From contig NZ_VFMU01000001.1 in assembly GCF_006715225.1 (NCBI RefSeq), forward strand, positions 3,534,001 through 3,598,000: 64,000 nucleotides of DNA, written 5' to 3'. Numbering within the stretch: the first letter of the stretch is position 1; each line of letters starts with the position of its first letter. Of the stretch, positions 44,985 to 57,284 are shown piece after piece. This DNA is from Arthrobacter sp. SLBN-112. GTDB lineage: Bacteria; Actinomycetota; Actinomycetes; Actinomycetales; Micrococcaceae. A model generated the notes under the pieces. That model was not told the DNA's origin. It did no database searches and saw only the letters and a list, made by a program, of their open reading frames with translations. The position numbers and the translations under genes were made by a program.

Positions 44985-45224
44985 TTAGTGGCCCTGCCCG
45001 CGATCGTGCTTATTGGGGTGCTGGCGGTGCGGGTCCGCGTGCTCGTCCGTGGCGGCGTGCCGGTTGCCCAGGTTGTTGTAGGACCAGGCGATGAACATCA
45101 GCACCAGCAGGATGGCGAACATGGATACGCCAAAGACCCAAGGCTCGGCCCACAGCGGGGCAAGCTCCTCATGGCCTTCTTCGCCTGCGGCGGCGACGGA
45201 CGTGGCAATCTGCTGGAGCAGCAT
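44985..45224 (-). CDS. Small membrane protein with His-rich tail
   Basis: 79 aa. One membrane helix ([20 protein letters not shown]) after an acidic N-terminus ([14 protein letters not shown]), then a cytoplasmic tail rich in His, Asp and Asn ([19 protein letters not shown]). ATG 45224 is chosen because AGGGGAG lies just upstream; a TTG at 45242 is in frame. It sits between proA and nadD on the same strand. The tail could bind metal, but that is a guess from composition. No family recognised. Confidence 0.75.
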   Translation of the reverse strand: MLLQQIATSVAAAGEEGHEELAPLWAEPWVFGVSMFAILLVLMFIAWSYNNLGNRHAATDEHADPHRQHPNKHDRGQGH

Positions 45225-45303
45225 TTTCTCCCCTATGTTCAAGGATTTACGGGCAACGGAACCTTCCGCTGCTTTCCGGGTTCTGGTCTATGTTACCGCG
45301 TTG

Positions 45304-46668
45304 CTACCCGCGGACCTGGCCTTCGCCCTGGACGATCCACTTGGTGGTGGTGAGCTCGGTCAGGCCCATGGGGCCGCGGGCGTGCAGCTTCTGGGTGGAA
45401 ATGCCCACCTCGGCACCAAGGCCGAGTTCCCCGCCGTCGGTAAACCGCGTGGAAGCGTTGACGATCACCGCCGCGGAATCCACCTCCGCGATGAACCGTT
45501 CGGCGTTGGCAAGGCTGTTGGTGAGGATGGCTTCGGTGTGCCCGGTGGACCAGGCACGGATGTGCTCGACGGCTTCGTCGAGGGTGTCCACCATGGCCAC
45601 GGCGAGGTCCAGGTCCATGTATTCGGTTCCCCAGTCCACATCCGTGGCCGGCTGGGTCTCGATCCCGGGCAGTGCGGCGCTGATGCGTTCGTCGACGTGC
45701 AGGCGGACGCCGGCGGCGCGCAGGGCGGCGGCGACGGAGGGCAGGACGGTAGAGCCCGAGTGGACCAGCAGTGTCTCCACCGTGTTGCAGACACTGGGGC
45801 GCTGGGTTTTGGCGTTGAGCAGGATCTCCACGGCCATGTTTTCGTCAGCGGACTCGTCGATGAAGATGTGGACGTTCCCCTCCCCCGTCTCGATGACGGG
45901 CACCGCGGAGTTGGTGACCACGGTCTGGATCAGGTCCCGGCCGCCGCGGGGAATCAGCACGTCCACCCGGCCCCGGGCCTTCATCAGCACGTTGGCTCCG
46001 GCGCGGCCGAACTGGTCCACGGTCTGGACGGCATCAGCGGGCAGGCCAACGGATTCGAGCGCCTCGCGCAGCACCCGCACCAGGACCTGGTTGGTGGCCT
46101 CGGCGGCACTGCCGCCGCGCAGGATGACGGCGTTGCCGCTCTTGAGCGCCAGCCCCGCGATGTCCACCGTGACGTTGGGCCTTGCCTCGTAGATGGCTGC
46201 CACCACGCCCATGGGCACGTTGACCTGGCGGAGGCGGAGCCCGTTGGGAAGGGTCTGGCCGCGGACTACGTTGCCCACAGGATCCGGGAGGTTGGCCAGG
46301 TTTTCAAGGGCGGCCACCAGCCCGGAAATGCGTGTTTCGGTAAGCGTGAGGCGGTCCAGGAGCGCCTTGGATGTGCCGTTGGCCTTGCCCTTGTCCACGT
46401 CCATGGCGTTGGCCGTGAGGATGGCCGGGGCACTCTCCTGCAGGGCGGCCCCGACGGCGCGGAGGGCACGGTCCTTCCAGGCCCGGTTGGCGGTGGCCAT
46501 CCGGCGGGCGGCGTGGCGGGACCGGTCAGCGATGGCGTGGACTGCCGCTTCAACTTCTGCAGCGGAAAGCGGCGCCCCAGCTGATCCCGGTTCTGCCGCG
46601 GGACCCGGCTGCGCCTGCGCAGCAGTGGTTCCGGTGGTTTCAGCAGTATGGGTCAGGGCTTCAGTCAT
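45304..46668 (-). CDS. proA: Gamma-glutamyl phosphate reductase
   Basis: 454 aa. Second enzyme of proline synthesis: it reduces gamma-glutamyl phosphate to glutamate semialdehyde with NADPH. Aldehyde-dehydrogenase-like fold with KDRALRAVGAALQESAPAIL, PMGVVAAIYEARPNVTVDIA, NAVILRGGSAA, and the catalytic cysteine in RPSVCNTVETLL. An Ala/Gly/Pro/Thr-rich N-terminus of about 35 residues precedes the fold. It follows proB by 26 nt, forming the usual proBA unit. Confidence 0.97.
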   Translation of the reverse strand: MTEALTHTAETTGTTAAQAQPGPAAEPGSAGAPLSAAEVEAAVHAIADRSRHAARRMATANRAWKDRALRAVGAALQESAPAILTANAMDVDKGKANGTSKALLDRLTLTETRISGLVAALENLANLPDPVGNVVRGQTLPNGLRLRQVNVPMGVVAAIYEARPNVTVDIAGLALKSGNAVILRGGSAAEATNQVLVRVLREALESVGLPADAVQTVDQFGRAGANVLMKARGRVDVLIPRGGRDLIQTVVTNSAVPVIETGEGNVHIFIDESADENMAVEILLNAKTQRPSVCNTVETLLVHSGSTVLPSVAAALRAAGVRLHVDERISAALPGIETQPATDVDWGTEYMDLDLAVAMVDTLDEAVEHIRAWSTGHTEAILTNSLANAERFIAEVDSAAVIVNASTRFTDGGELGLGAEVGISTQKLHARGPMGLTELTTTKWIVQGEGQVRG

Positions 46669-46694
46669 GATCCAAGTTTAGGCGAGGCCTGGAC

Positions 46695-49530
<2,836 letters not shown>

Positions 49531-49543
49531 TCAGAACTGGTTG

Positions 49544-49807
49544 TTACTCTGCAGCTGCAGCAGCAACGATGTTGACCACGCGACGACCGCGGCGGGTGCC
49601 GAATTCAACGGCGCCCGGGGTCAGTGCGAACAAGGTGTCGTCGCCGCCACGGCCAACGCCGGCGCCCGGGTGGAAGTGGGTGCCGCGCTGGCGGACGATG
49701 ATCTCGCCTGCGGAAACTACCTGGCCGCCGAAGCGCTTGACGCCGAGGTACTGAGCGTTGGAATCACGACCGTTGCGAGTGGAGCTCGCGCCCTTTTTAT
49801 GTGCCAT
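49544..49807 (-). CDS. rpmA: 50S ribosomal protein L27
   Basis: 87 aa. It begins [20 protein letters not shown], the conserved N-terminal arm that reaches the peptidyl-transferase centre, and has the core [20 protein letters not shown]. No cleavable N-terminal extension of the Firmicutes type. 60 nt after rplU. Confidence 0.98.
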   Translation of the reverse strand: MAHKKGASSTRNGRDSNAQYLGVKRFGGQVVSAGEIIVRQRGTHFHPGAGVGRGGDDTLFALTPGAVEFGTRRGRRVVNIVAAAAAE

Positions 49808-49867
49808 CTGAAATGCCTGCCTCTAAATTCTGGGGAATCTGCTGAAAAACCTGAACAGTAACGAAGG

Positions 49868-50176
49868 TTACTGGATACCGGTGATCTTGACCTTGGTCAG
49901 TTCCTGGCGGTGACCCTGGCGCTTCTTGTAACCGGTCTTGTTCTTGAACTTCTGGATGACAATCTTAGGACCACGCAGGTCCTGGAGGATTTCAGCCGTA
50001 ACAGTTACCTTGGCCAGGTCGGCGGCGGCGGAGGTGACCTTGTCACCGTCAACCAGGAGCAGTGCGGGCAGCTCAATGGTGCTGCCGGCTCCACCGGCGA
50101 CGCGGTTCAGGGTAACGAAGTCTCCGACGGAAACCTTCTCTTGGCGGCCGCCTGCGCGGACAATCGCGTACACCAC
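49868..50176 (-). CDS. rplU: 50S ribosomal protein L21
   Basis: 102 aa from GTG 50176 ([20 protein letters not shown]). An in-frame GTG at 50188 would add four residues. The core is normal, ending [19 protein letters not shown] plus KVKITGIQ, the 23S-binding loop. First gene of rplU-rpmA with its own promoter about 130 nt upstream. Confidence 0.96.
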   Translation of the reverse strand: MVYAIVRAGGRQEKVSVGDFVTLNRVAGGAGSTIELPALLLVDGDKVTSAAADLAKVTVTAEILQDLRGPKIVIQKFKNKTGYKKRQGHRQELTKVKITGIQ

Positions 50177-50307
50177 TTGGGAACTCACTTCTCTCGACGT
50201 TTATAACTAAATTTGCGTGCGGAACCGACTATCAAAAGCCTGGTTTCTCGCTGTGCCTCAACGCCGTGGGGTCATAACCCAAGTGTTGGCGTAAGCACCG
50301 AAGATCT

Positions 50308-50337
50308 AGATTACGCTAATTTTGTCTCCGGCCGCAA
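50308..50337 (-). promoter_or_regulatory. rplU promoter
   Basis: -35 TTGCGG (50332-50337), 18-bp spacer, -10 TAATCT (50308-50313) on the minus strand, giving a leader of about 125 nt before rplU. A leader of this length could carry autogenous control by L21, but no structure was assigned. Confidence 0.45.
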
Positions 50338-50439
50338 ATGAGGCTGGTTCCCGGCGGGTTGCTGTGATAGGTACCACAGCTCAGGCCCGGCGTCCGCACC
50401 ATGCCCCACCATAGTACCGGGACACCCGCCGGCCCTGGT

Positions 50440-51978
50440 TCAGGAGTGCAGGCGCGGCGCGTCGAAGAAGTCCACTTCGAGCCGGCAGGACTGCTTGAAC
50501 GCCGTCACCATCGCGGCCTTCTCATGGTCGGAAGCCTGCCGTCCGGCCGCATCCACGATAGCGATGGCCTGGCGCGTGGCTTCGGCAAAGGCTTCATCTG
50601 CGTAGGTGCGGAGCCAGTCCGCGTAGGCGTGCCCGTCCGGTTCGCCGGAAGCAAGGAACCGGGCGTGCAGCGTGGCGCCGACCTCTGCGTAGAGCCAGAA
50701 ACAGGGCAGGACGGCGGCGGCGAGGACCGCGTAGCTGCCCGACGCCGACGCTGCGGTGAGATGGTCCACGTAGGACTTGGTGACGGGGCCCAGCCCGTTC
50801 GGGGCCGGGCGGGTGCTGAGCCACGAGCGGTGAAGTTCCGATTCCACCTCAAGGCACTGCTGCGCGGACCGCGCCCAGAACAGCTGCTCGGCCTCCGAGG
50901 GAGCAAGGGCACTGGCCCGTGCCAGCACGCGGGAATAGCCATTCAGGTAAAGGGCATCCTGCGCCAGGTAATAGGCAAAGTCCTTCTCGGAAAGATCGCC
51001 CGAGGCCAGTCCGCCGATGAAGTCCAGCGCGTAGATGTCGTCGAGGTCCCGCCGGGCTTCGGCCCACAGCCGGGCAGCGAAGCTGCCTTCCGCCAGGACC
51101 GGCCGCACGTGGTGGAAGTGGTGCACGGGTCCGTTCCCCTGGCCCACCTCCAGCTGGCCGGAGTTCTCAAGTGCGCCGGCCAGCCAGGGCTTCACGGTCC
51201 GCAGCGAGGCCTCCCAGTCGCCCAAGCGGGCCTGCACTGTTGCCATGGCGGAGGACAGGGAACATCCGGTGCCGTGGCTGTTGCGCGTCGAAATGCGCTT
51301 CCCCTGCACTTCCACCACCTCCTGTCCGAGGAGGCCCGCGGTGTTCACCAGCGCGTCCGGGCAGTCCAGGCCTGCCAGGTGGCCGCCCTTGACCAGCACG
51401 GTGGCTCCGGTGGCATCCGCCAGCCGCCTGCCCTGGTCCAGCGCGGCATCCCAGTTTTCAGCCGGCTCCATGTCGAGCAGCAGCGCGAGCTCGGGCAGGT
51501 TGGGGGTGATGAGGTGGGCAAGCGGCAGCAGTTCCCGGAGCGTAGCTTCGGCCGATTCCTGCAGCAGCCGGTCGCCACTGGTGGCCACCATCACGGGGTC
51601 AAGGACTACGACGGCGGGACGGACCTTTTCGAGCCACTGGCGCACAGTGCGGATCACCGATTCGTCACCCAGCATGCCGATCTTGACGGCGTCGATGCTG
51701 ATGTCCGCACTGACGGCGTCCAGCTGCTGGGCCAGGAACGCGGCGGGAGGGACGTGGACGGCCTGCACGCCGCGGGTGTTCTGCGCCGTGAGGGCGGTAA
51801 TCGCCGCCATGCCGTATCCGCCATGGGCGGCAATGCTTTTGAGGTCCGCCTGGATCCCTGCTCCGCCGGACGGATCGGAACCGGCGATGGAGAGGACTCG
51901 CGGGACGTCACGGCCCGCGGGAACCCCGGAGGGAACAGCGGACGCGGTTGGCAGGGGCATGGAAAGGGTCGAAGACAA
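50440..51978 (-). CDS. thiD: ThiD-TenA fusion: hydroxymethylpyrimidine (phosphate) kinase plus aminopyrimidine aminohydrolase
   Basis: 512 aa. The ThiD half (about residues 20-275) phosphorylates HMP and [71 protein letters not shown]. The TenA half (about 300-505) salvages degraded thiamine pyrimidines: [38 protein letters not shown] and [11 protein letters not shown] with the active-site cysteine. TTG 51978 is chosen because AAGGGA, the conserved 3' end of the TPP riboswitch, lies six bases upstream; ATG 51960 is the alternative. The riboswitch puts it under thiamine pyrophosphate control. Confidence 0.93.
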   Translation of the reverse strand: MSSTLSMPLPTASAVPSGVPAGRDVPRVLSIAGSDPSGGAGIQADLKSIAAHGGYGMAAITALTAQNTRGVQAVHVPPAAFLAQQLDAVSADISIDAVKIGMLGDESVIRTVRQWLEKVRPAVVVLDPVMVATSGDRLLQESAEATLRELLPLAHLITPNLPELALLLDMEPAENWDAALDQGRRLADATGATVLVKGGHLAGLDCPDALVNTAGLLGQEVVEVQGKRISTRNSHGTGCSLSSAMATVQARLGDWEASLRTVKPWLAGALENSGQLEVGQGNGPVHHFHHVRPVLAEGSFAARLWAEARRDLDDIYALDFIGGLASGDLSEKDFAYYLAQDALYLNGYSRVLARASALAPSEAEQLFWARSAQQCLEVESELHRSWLSTRPAPNGLGPVTKSYVDHLTAASASGSYAVLAAAVLPCFWLYAEVGATLHARFLASGEPDGHAYADWLRTYADEAFAEATRQAIAIVDAAGRQASDHEKAAMVTAFKQSCRLEVDFFDAPRLHS

Positions 51979-51980
51979 GA

Positions 51981-52059
51981 GACATCCCTTCGCCGGTACT
52001 AGCCGGACAGGTTCAACGGGTCTGGATCTCAGCCGGCCTTCTGCGCGGCACCCCGTGTC
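51981..52059 (-). promoter_or_regulatory. TPP riboswitch (THI element)
   Basis: On the minus strand: GGGGTGCC, then GGCTGAGATCC, ACCCGTTGAACCTG, GGCTAGTACCGGCG and AAGGGA, all the conserved THI blocks in order, closed by GACA (52056-52059) with TGTC (51981-51984). The AAGGGA block also serves as ribosome binding site for the TTG start at 51978, so ligand binding can hide it directly: translational control. Confidence 0.95.
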
Positions 52060-52119
52060 GCTGTCCAGCGTAGCTGCTGGGGCCCACTCGGCGGAAAGGT
52101 GACAGCACCTGCTCATGCA

Positions 52120-52189
52120 GGAAGTCCCCGCCTTGTGGTCCATTCCCCCGGGGATTCTGAGGGGAATGGACTACATGGCGGGGACTTCC
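52120..52189 (-). terminator. Long imperfect hairpin after the RNase E/G gene
   Basis: Outer arms 52120-52132 / 52177-52189 (13 bp, perfect) and inner arms 52138-52148 / 52161-52171 (11 bp, perfect) with a mismatched internal loop. It starts 26 nt after the RNase E/G stop. Probable terminator or 3' stabiliser. Confidence 0.65.
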
Positions 52190-52214
52190 TTGGTGGCGTT
52201 GGTCCCGCCCTGGC

Positions 52215-55200
52215 TTAGAGCTCAGAGGCCGGGACCCCGACACCGAGGATGATGGGTTCGTTTGCCGTCTTGGCGGTGTCCTGTGCCTTGGCGGTGTCGG
52301 GCGCCTTGGCTGCGTGTGAATGCCCTGCACCCGTCGACTGGACGTTCTCGTGGTGCTGGACAGCTGTCTCGTTGGCTGCGCCCTGGGCACGGCTGGCAGC
52401 GCGGTGGCGCCGCGGCCTGCGTTGCCGGGACTGCTCCAGGGTGTGGTCGGAGTAGTCCTTTTCCGCCGGCGCTTCCGCGGTGGCGCGGGTTGCGGCTCCC
52501 CCGCCGGTCTGCTGTTGGGGCACTGCCGGTTCGGCTGCCTTCACCGATTCTGCGGCTTTGGCGGGCGCATCCTCCATGGGGGAAGCCTGCTTGCCGAGGT
52601 GGGCGAACGCTTCCGCCAGCCGGTCCAGGGTGAGGGCGGGCTTGGGGTGCTGCTCCTCGGCGTGCTCCACGAACGGAAGCGGGACTTCCTCGCCGCCGAA
52701 GGTCAGGACAGCTGCGGGGCGTGCGTGGGAATCGGCGTCGTGCTTCTCCTCTGCGGGAGCCGGTGCGGGCTCGGCCTGCGGCGCCTGCCGGGTTGCCGCC
52801 ACCTCATCGTCATGCAGGTGGGCGGCGTGGGCGGCAGCCGCAATGTTCGCCAGGGCAAGCCGGGTGGCCTCTGCCTTGGCGTGCCGCTCGGCGTCGGCAG
52901 GGTCCGGCTGGACGGTGTGCACGTGCACGGCAGCTGCCGGGGCAATGTCCGGCTGCTGGCCGCCGCGGCCGCGGCGGCGCTTCCGGTCAGGACGGACGCC
53001 GGGCTGGGTGCTGTCGGCGCGCTGGGCCTCGGCGCGGTGGTTCTCGGCGCGCGGTTCCGGGCGGTTGTCGGAACGCTGCACGTGGTGCTCAGCGGCGACA
53101 ATAGTGGCCCGGCGGTGTTCCACGGGGTCATCGTGGGTGACCACGCCGCGGCCGGCGCAGGCCTCGCACTGCTCACCGAAGACTTCGAGGAGGCCGGTGC
53201 CCATCCGCTTGCGGGTCATCTGGACCAGTCCGAGTGACGTGACTTCGGCAACCTGGTGCTTGGTGCGGTCCCGGCCCAGGCACTCCACCATCCGGCGCAG
53301 GACAAGATCGCGGTTCGATTCGAGGACCATGTCGATGAAGTCGATGACGATGATGCCGCCGATGTCGCGGAGGCGGAGCTGCCGCACTACTTCCTCTGCG
53401 GCTTCCAGGTTGTTCTTGGTGACTGTTTCTTCGAGGTTGCCGCCGCTGCCGGTGAACTTGCCGGTGTTGACGTCCACCACGGTCATGGCTTCGGTGCGGT
53501 CAATCACCAGGGAGCCGCCGGACGGCAGGAAGACCTTCCGCTCCAGGGCCTTGTGGATCTGTTCGTCGATCCGCCAGGCGCTGAAGATGTCCTGGTCCTT
53601 GGTCCACTTTTCGAGCCGGCCCACCAGGTCCGGGGCCACGTAGGTGACGTAGGCCTCGATGGTGTCCCAGGCCTCCTCGCCGGAAACGATCAGCTTGGAG
53701 AAATCCTCATTGAAGACGTCGCGGACCACCTTGATGGTCAGGTCAGGTTCGCCGTAGAGCAGCTCCGGGGCGAGGATCTTGGTCGACTTCGACTGGCTTT
53801 CGATGCCCTCCCACTGGGCACGCAGCCGGTTGATGTCATGCGTCAGCTCTTCCTCGGAAGCGCCTTCCGCGGCGGTGCGGACAATCACGCCCGCCTGCTC
53901 CGGGAGGCGGTCCTTGAGGATCCGCTTGAGGCGGTTGCGTTCGACGTCGGGCAGTTTCCGTGAAATGCCGGTCATGGAGCCGCCGGGAACGAACACGAGG
54001 TAGCGGCCGGGCAGCGAGATCTGGCTGGTCAGGCGCGCGCCCTTGTGTCCCACCGGGTCCTTTGTCACCTGGACCAGGACGGTGTCGCCGGACTTGAGCG
54101 CGTTCTCGATGCGGCGCTGCTTGCCCTCCAGGTTGACGGCCTCCCAGTTCACCTCGCCGGCGTAGAGCACGGCGTTGCGGCCGCGCCCGATGTCCACGAA
54201 GGCAGCTTCCATGGACGGCAGGACGTTCTGGACCTTGCCCAGGTAGACGTTGCCGATCAGGGAGTCCTGCTGGGTCTTGGACACGAAGTGCTCGGCCAGG
54301 ACACCGTCTTCGAGGACAGCGATCTGGATTCTGTCGTCGCGCTGGCGGACGATCATTTGCCGGTCCACGGATTCCCGGCGCGCCAGGAATTCAGCTTCGG
54401 TGATCACGGTGCGGCGGCGGCCGGTATCGCGTGACTCGCGGCGGCGCTGCTTCTTGGCTTCCAGGCGGGTGGAGCCCTTGACACTGGTGACGCGGTTGTT
54501 CACGGGCGCTTCGCTGACCGCACGGGGCGCACGGACCCTCGTCACCGTGTTGGGCGGGTCGTCATCCCCGCCGCCGGTGAGTTCAAGGTCCTGGTCCCCG
54601 CGGCGGCGGCGGCGACGGCGGCGGGACGTGACACCGTCCTCCAGCTGCACGGCGTTGTCCTCGTCGGCGTCGTCCTCGGCGTCAGCCTCGGCGCTGCCGC
54701 CCTCGATGTCCTGGTCGGCACTGTCGCCGATGCGGCTGCGGCCCCTGCGGCCCCGGCTGCGGCGCCGGCGGCGGCCGGAGGAATCGTCGCCGTCTTCGGT
54801 TTCTTCCTCTTCAGGCTCCTCGACGGCGGGCGCTGCGGGACGGACCACGGTGCTGAGGTCCGGCGCCTGGAAGAGCACGGACGTGGGCGATGCAGGTTCC
54901 AGGAAAAGGGAACCAAAGGGGCTGGCAGCCGCGGCGGGTGCGGACTCGCCCTTGTCCCGGGCCGGGGTTTCCTTGGCAGGCTCGCGGGTGCCGGAAGCTT
55001 CCGGGGCCGGCGCCACAGCGGGCTCCTGGGTCTGCCCGGGGGCGGCAACAGCTTCCTGCCCGGCGACCTGCTCCTGCACTGCAACGTCTTCCTGCATTGC
55101 AGCCTCTTCCGGCGCGGCAACCTGGGCTGCGGCTTCCGGAGCCACTGATTCTGTACCTGCAGCGTCCACTGCCCCGTTTTCGGGGACAGTCGCGGCGGCG

Positions 55201-55637
55201 GGGGAGGCAGCCTTGCGGGTGGCTACCCGACGGCGGCGAACGGGCTTGGTTTCGGCGTCTGCCGTGGCGGCAGTGGCCGGGACTGCGGCGGGGCTTTCAC
55301 CGGTTACGGCCGGTTCCACTGCCGCAGTGTCGGGTGCCGGGGCGCCGGCGGGTGCTGCCGCTTCTGCTTCATCAGCGAAGGCCGGCAAGGGTTCGGCGGT
55401 GTCCGCTTTCCTCCGGGCGCGTGTGCGGCGCGCCGGCGCCGTGGGCGCTGCGACTTCCTCCGCCGGCGAGTCGCCGCTTGCTTCGGGGGCAGCGGCCTCC
55501 GGCGCCGTGGCCACTGCCTCCGTCACCGCGTCGTCGGTCCTTGGAACCGCTTTGCGCCGGGTGCGTACGGCCCTCTTGGGTGCGGCAGCGGCAGCCGCTG
55601 CATCTTCGTTAACGGCCAGTTCCTGATCATTGTCCAT
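52215..55637 (-). CDS. rne: Ribonuclease E/G family endoribonuclease
   Basis: 1140 aa. Catalytic core in the middle: S1 RNA-binding domain (about residues 455-560: IGNVYLGKVQNVLPSMEAAF), 5' sensor and DNase-I-like domain with catalytic D722 (VVDVNTGKFTG) and D766 (VIDFIDM), and the zinc-link C824-x2-C827 (CEACAGRG). It is flanked by a 440-residue Ala/Glu/Thr-rich N-terminal extension with Arg-rich clusters (RRRRSRGRRGRSR) and a 300-residue disordered Ala/His/Gln-rich C-terminus. Actinobacterial RNase E places scaffold sequence on both sides of the core, as here. Start ATG 55637; the longer open frame beyond overlaps the divergent VKOR gene. Confidence 0.93.
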   Translation of the reverse strand: MDNDQELAVNEDAAAAAAAPKRAVRTRRKAVPRTDDAVTEAVATAPEAAAPEASGDSPAEEVAAPTAPARRTRARRKADTAEPLPAFADEAEAAAPAGAPAPDTAAVEPAVTGESPAAVPATAATADAETKPVRRRRVATRKAASPAAATVPENGAVDAAGTESVAPEAAAQVAAPEEAAMQEDVAVQEQVAGQEAVAAPGQTQEPAVAPAPEASGTREPAKETPARDKGESAPAAAASPFGSLFLEPASPTSVLFQAPDLSTVVRPAAPAVEEPEEEETEDGDDSSGRRRRRSRGRRGRSRIGDSADQDIEGGSAEADAEDDADEDNAVQLEDGVTSRRRRRRRRGDQDLELTGGGDDDPPNTVTRVRAPRAVSEAPVNNRVTSVKGSTRLEAKKQRRRESRDTGRRRTVITEAEFLARRESVDRQMIVRQRDDRIQIAVLEDGVLAEHFVSKTQQDSLIGNVYLGKVQNVLPSMEAAFVDIGRGRNAVLYAGEVNWEAVNLEGKQRRIENALKSGDTVLVQVTKDPVGHKGARLTSQISLPGRYLVFVPGGSMTGISRKLPDVERNRLKRILKDRLPEQAGVIVRTAAEGASEEELTHDINRLRAQWEGIESQSKSTKILAPELLYGEPDLTIKVVRDVFNEDFSKLIVSGEEAWDTIEAYVTYVAPDLVGRLEKWTKDQDIFSAWRIDEQIHKALERKVFLPSGGSLVIDRTEAMTVVDVNTGKFTGSGGNLEETVTKNNLEAAEEVVRQLRLRDIGGIIVIDFIDMVLESNRDLVLRRMVECLGRDRTKHQVAEVTSLGLVQMTRKRMGTGLLEVFGEQCEACAGRGVVTHDDPVEHRRATIVAAEHHVQRSDNRPEPRAENHRAEAQRADSTQPGVRPDRKRRRGRGGQQPDIAPAAAVHVHTVQPDPADAERHAKAEATRLALANIAAAAHAAHLHDDEVAATRQAPQAEPAPAPAEEKHDADSHARPAAVLTFGGEEVPLPFVEHAEEQHPKPALTLDRLAEAFAHLGKQASPMEDAPAKAAESVKAAEPAVPQQQTGGGAATRATAEAPAEKDYSDHTLEQSRQRRPRRHRAASRAQGAANETAVQHHENVQSTGAGHSHAAKAPDTAKAQDTAKTANEPIILGVGVPASEL

Positions 55638-56076
55638 ATGTGGCAGCACTCCTGCCCCTGACGTACCGCCACATCCGGCACCCATTGGGGCACATATTGT
55701 CAAAACCCGCAGGCGTTGACAGAAGTCAAATGGATACTCCCAGGTTCGCACCGTCAGTGGGGTGCGGCAGCCCGTGGGAGCCGGTGGATGTTCTGAAAAA
55801 CCCGTTGTTCTGCGTGCCACAACCAGGTGCCGCCCAATGGAGTGGCGGGAGTGCCGGAAGAATCCGAAGCCTGCCCTGCCCATCATTGGCGGTCTTGGGA
55901 ACATACCACCGGACCGGAGTCCGAATGTGGATCGGCTTCCAGCCACGTTCATTCTCTCACATCCGGACCGGATCGCCGCGGAAGCAGGGGTTGCTGATCT
56001 TGTTGCTGTGTGGTGGCTCCAGCCTGCGGCGTTACAATCAGGCACAGGAGCACCGGACGAAAAGGACGCCACACCC
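55638..56076. other. 439-nt divergent intergenic region between the RNase E/G and VKOR genes
   Basis: Should carry both promoters. On the plus strand TACAAT at 56033-56038 is a good -10, 39 nt before the VKOR ATG, without a clear -35 at normal spacing. On the minus strand TTGACT and TTGACA occur in the 55700s, but no spaced -10 partner was convincing. No RNA structure recognised; frames across it are shadows. Confidence 0.5.
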
Positions 56077-56745
56077 ATGCCCAGCATCTCCCCCGTCAGC
56101 GCCCACGAGCAGGAAAGGGCCACAAACTCGCAGACCACTGCTGCCGCAGGCGTTCCGCGGATGGTCCGGAACCGGCCCTTCGGCTGGCTTTTGGTCATCA
56201 CCGGAATCGTGGGCTGGCTGGCCTCCGGAACCCTGGTCCTGGAAAAGCTCGAAGTGCTCAAGGACCCCAACCACACCACAGTATGTGACGTGAACCCCTG
56301 GATCTCCTGTGGCCAGGTCATGCAGACATGGCAGAGTTCCCTGTTCGGTTTCCCCAACATGTTTATAGGCATAGTCGCCTTCGCCATCACCATCACCGTG
56401 GGCATGGCCTTGCTGTCAGGTGCCACCTTCGCCCGGTGGTACTGGGTGGGGCTGCAGGTGGGCGTCACGCTCGGCTTCGCGTTCGTGGTGTGGCTGTGGT
56501 CGCAGGCGCTGTACTCCATCCACATCCTGTGCCCGTTCTGCATGATCGTCTGGGCGGCCATGATTCCGCTCTTCGTGTGGACCACCATCAGGAACATCAC
56601 CGCAGGGGTGATTCCGATGCCCGCAGGGGCAGCCCGGGTCCTGGGGGACTCCGGCTGGATCATCACGGCGCTGCTGTACGTGGCCGTCGTCGCCACCATC
56701 TTCTTCGCGTTCATCCAGGTCTTTGCGGGAACCTCCGGCTTCTAG
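56077..56745 (+). CDS. Vitamin K epoxide reductase (VKOR) family membrane protein
   Basis: 222 aa, four to five membrane helices. Active-site pair C152-x2-C155 (LCPFC) and loop pair C70/C78 (TVCDVNPWISCG) are all present, so it should reduce quinones and reoxidise a DsbA-like partner for disulfide formation outside the membrane. No fused thioredoxin domain. Start ATG 56077; an acidic 30-residue N-terminus precedes helix 1. It stands alone, divergent from the RNase E/G gene and closed by a strong bidirectional terminator. Confidence 0.92.
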   Translation: MPSISPVSAHEQERATNSQTTAAAGVPRMVRNRPFGWLLVITGIVGWLASGTLVLEKLEVLKDPNHTTVCDVNPWISCGQVMQTWQSSLFGFPNMFIGIVAFAITITVGMALLSGATFARWYWVGLQVGVTLGFAFVVWLWSQALYSIHILCPFCMIVWAAMIPLFVWTTIRNITAGVIPMPAGAARVLGDSGWIITALLYVAVVATIFFAFIQVFAGTSGF

Positions 56746-56755
56746 ACGACGCCGA

Positions 56756-56804
56756 ATGACAGATAAGGCCAATGTTCGCGAAGAACATTGGCCTTATCTG
56801 TCAT
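56756..56804. terminator. Bidirectional terminator with 22-bp perfect stem
   Basis: Arms 56756-56777 and 56783-56804 are exact reverse complements around GCGAA, between the convergent VKOR and ndk genes. Confidence 0.85.
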
Positions 56805-56813
56805 CCCGGTGGG

Positions 56814-57233
56814 TCAGCCCTGGAACCAGATCTTGATCTCGCGCTCGGCGGAGTCGGTGGAATCGGAGCCGTGCACCAGGTTCTGCTGGACCTTCAGGCC
56901 CCAGTCCCGGCCGAAGTCGCCGCGGATGGTGCCCGGTGCCGCCGTCGTGGGGTCCGTGGTACCGGCCAGTGACCGGAAGCCTTCAATCACGCGATGGCCT
57001 TCGAAGATGGCCGCCACAACGGGACCGCTGAGCATGAACTCCACCAGCGGCTCGTAGAACGGCTTGCCCACGTGCTCCTCGTAGTGCTGCTCCAGCAGCT
57101 CACGGGTGGCGTCAACCTTCTTCAGTTCAACAAGGCTGTAGCCCTTGGCTTCGATCCGGGCCAGGATGGCGCCGGTCAGGTTACGGGCGACGCCGTCGGG
57201 CTTGATCAGGACGAGGGTGCGCTCTGTAGTCAC
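56814..57233 (-). CDS. ndk: Nucleoside diphosphate kinase
   Basis: 139 aa. Transfers the gamma phosphate between NTPs and NDPs through a phosphohistidine. Family signature: [40 protein letters not shown], and the active-site histidine in [17 protein letters not shown]-terminal IKIWF as usual. Downstream of DUF4233 by 51 nt in the ileS-folC-DUF4233-ndk block. Confidence 0.98.
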   Translation of the reverse strand: MTTERTLVLIKPDGVARNLTGAILARIEAKGYSLVELKKVDATRELLEQHYEEHVGKPFYEPLVEFMLSGPVVAAIFEGHRVIEGFRSLAGTTDPTTAAPGTIRGDFGRDWGLKVQQNLVHGSDSTDSAEREIKIWFQG

Positions 57234-57284
57234 AACTGCTCCAATGCGTTGGTGGGGTTTCGGGATAAGTCTAGGGGGATGGGG

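Noticed and set aside
55638-56714. N-terminal extension of the RNase E/G reading frame through the VKOR region
   Set aside because: It is antisense to the VKOR gene, and the Ala-rich extension starting at ATG 55637 already matches actinobacterial RNase E.
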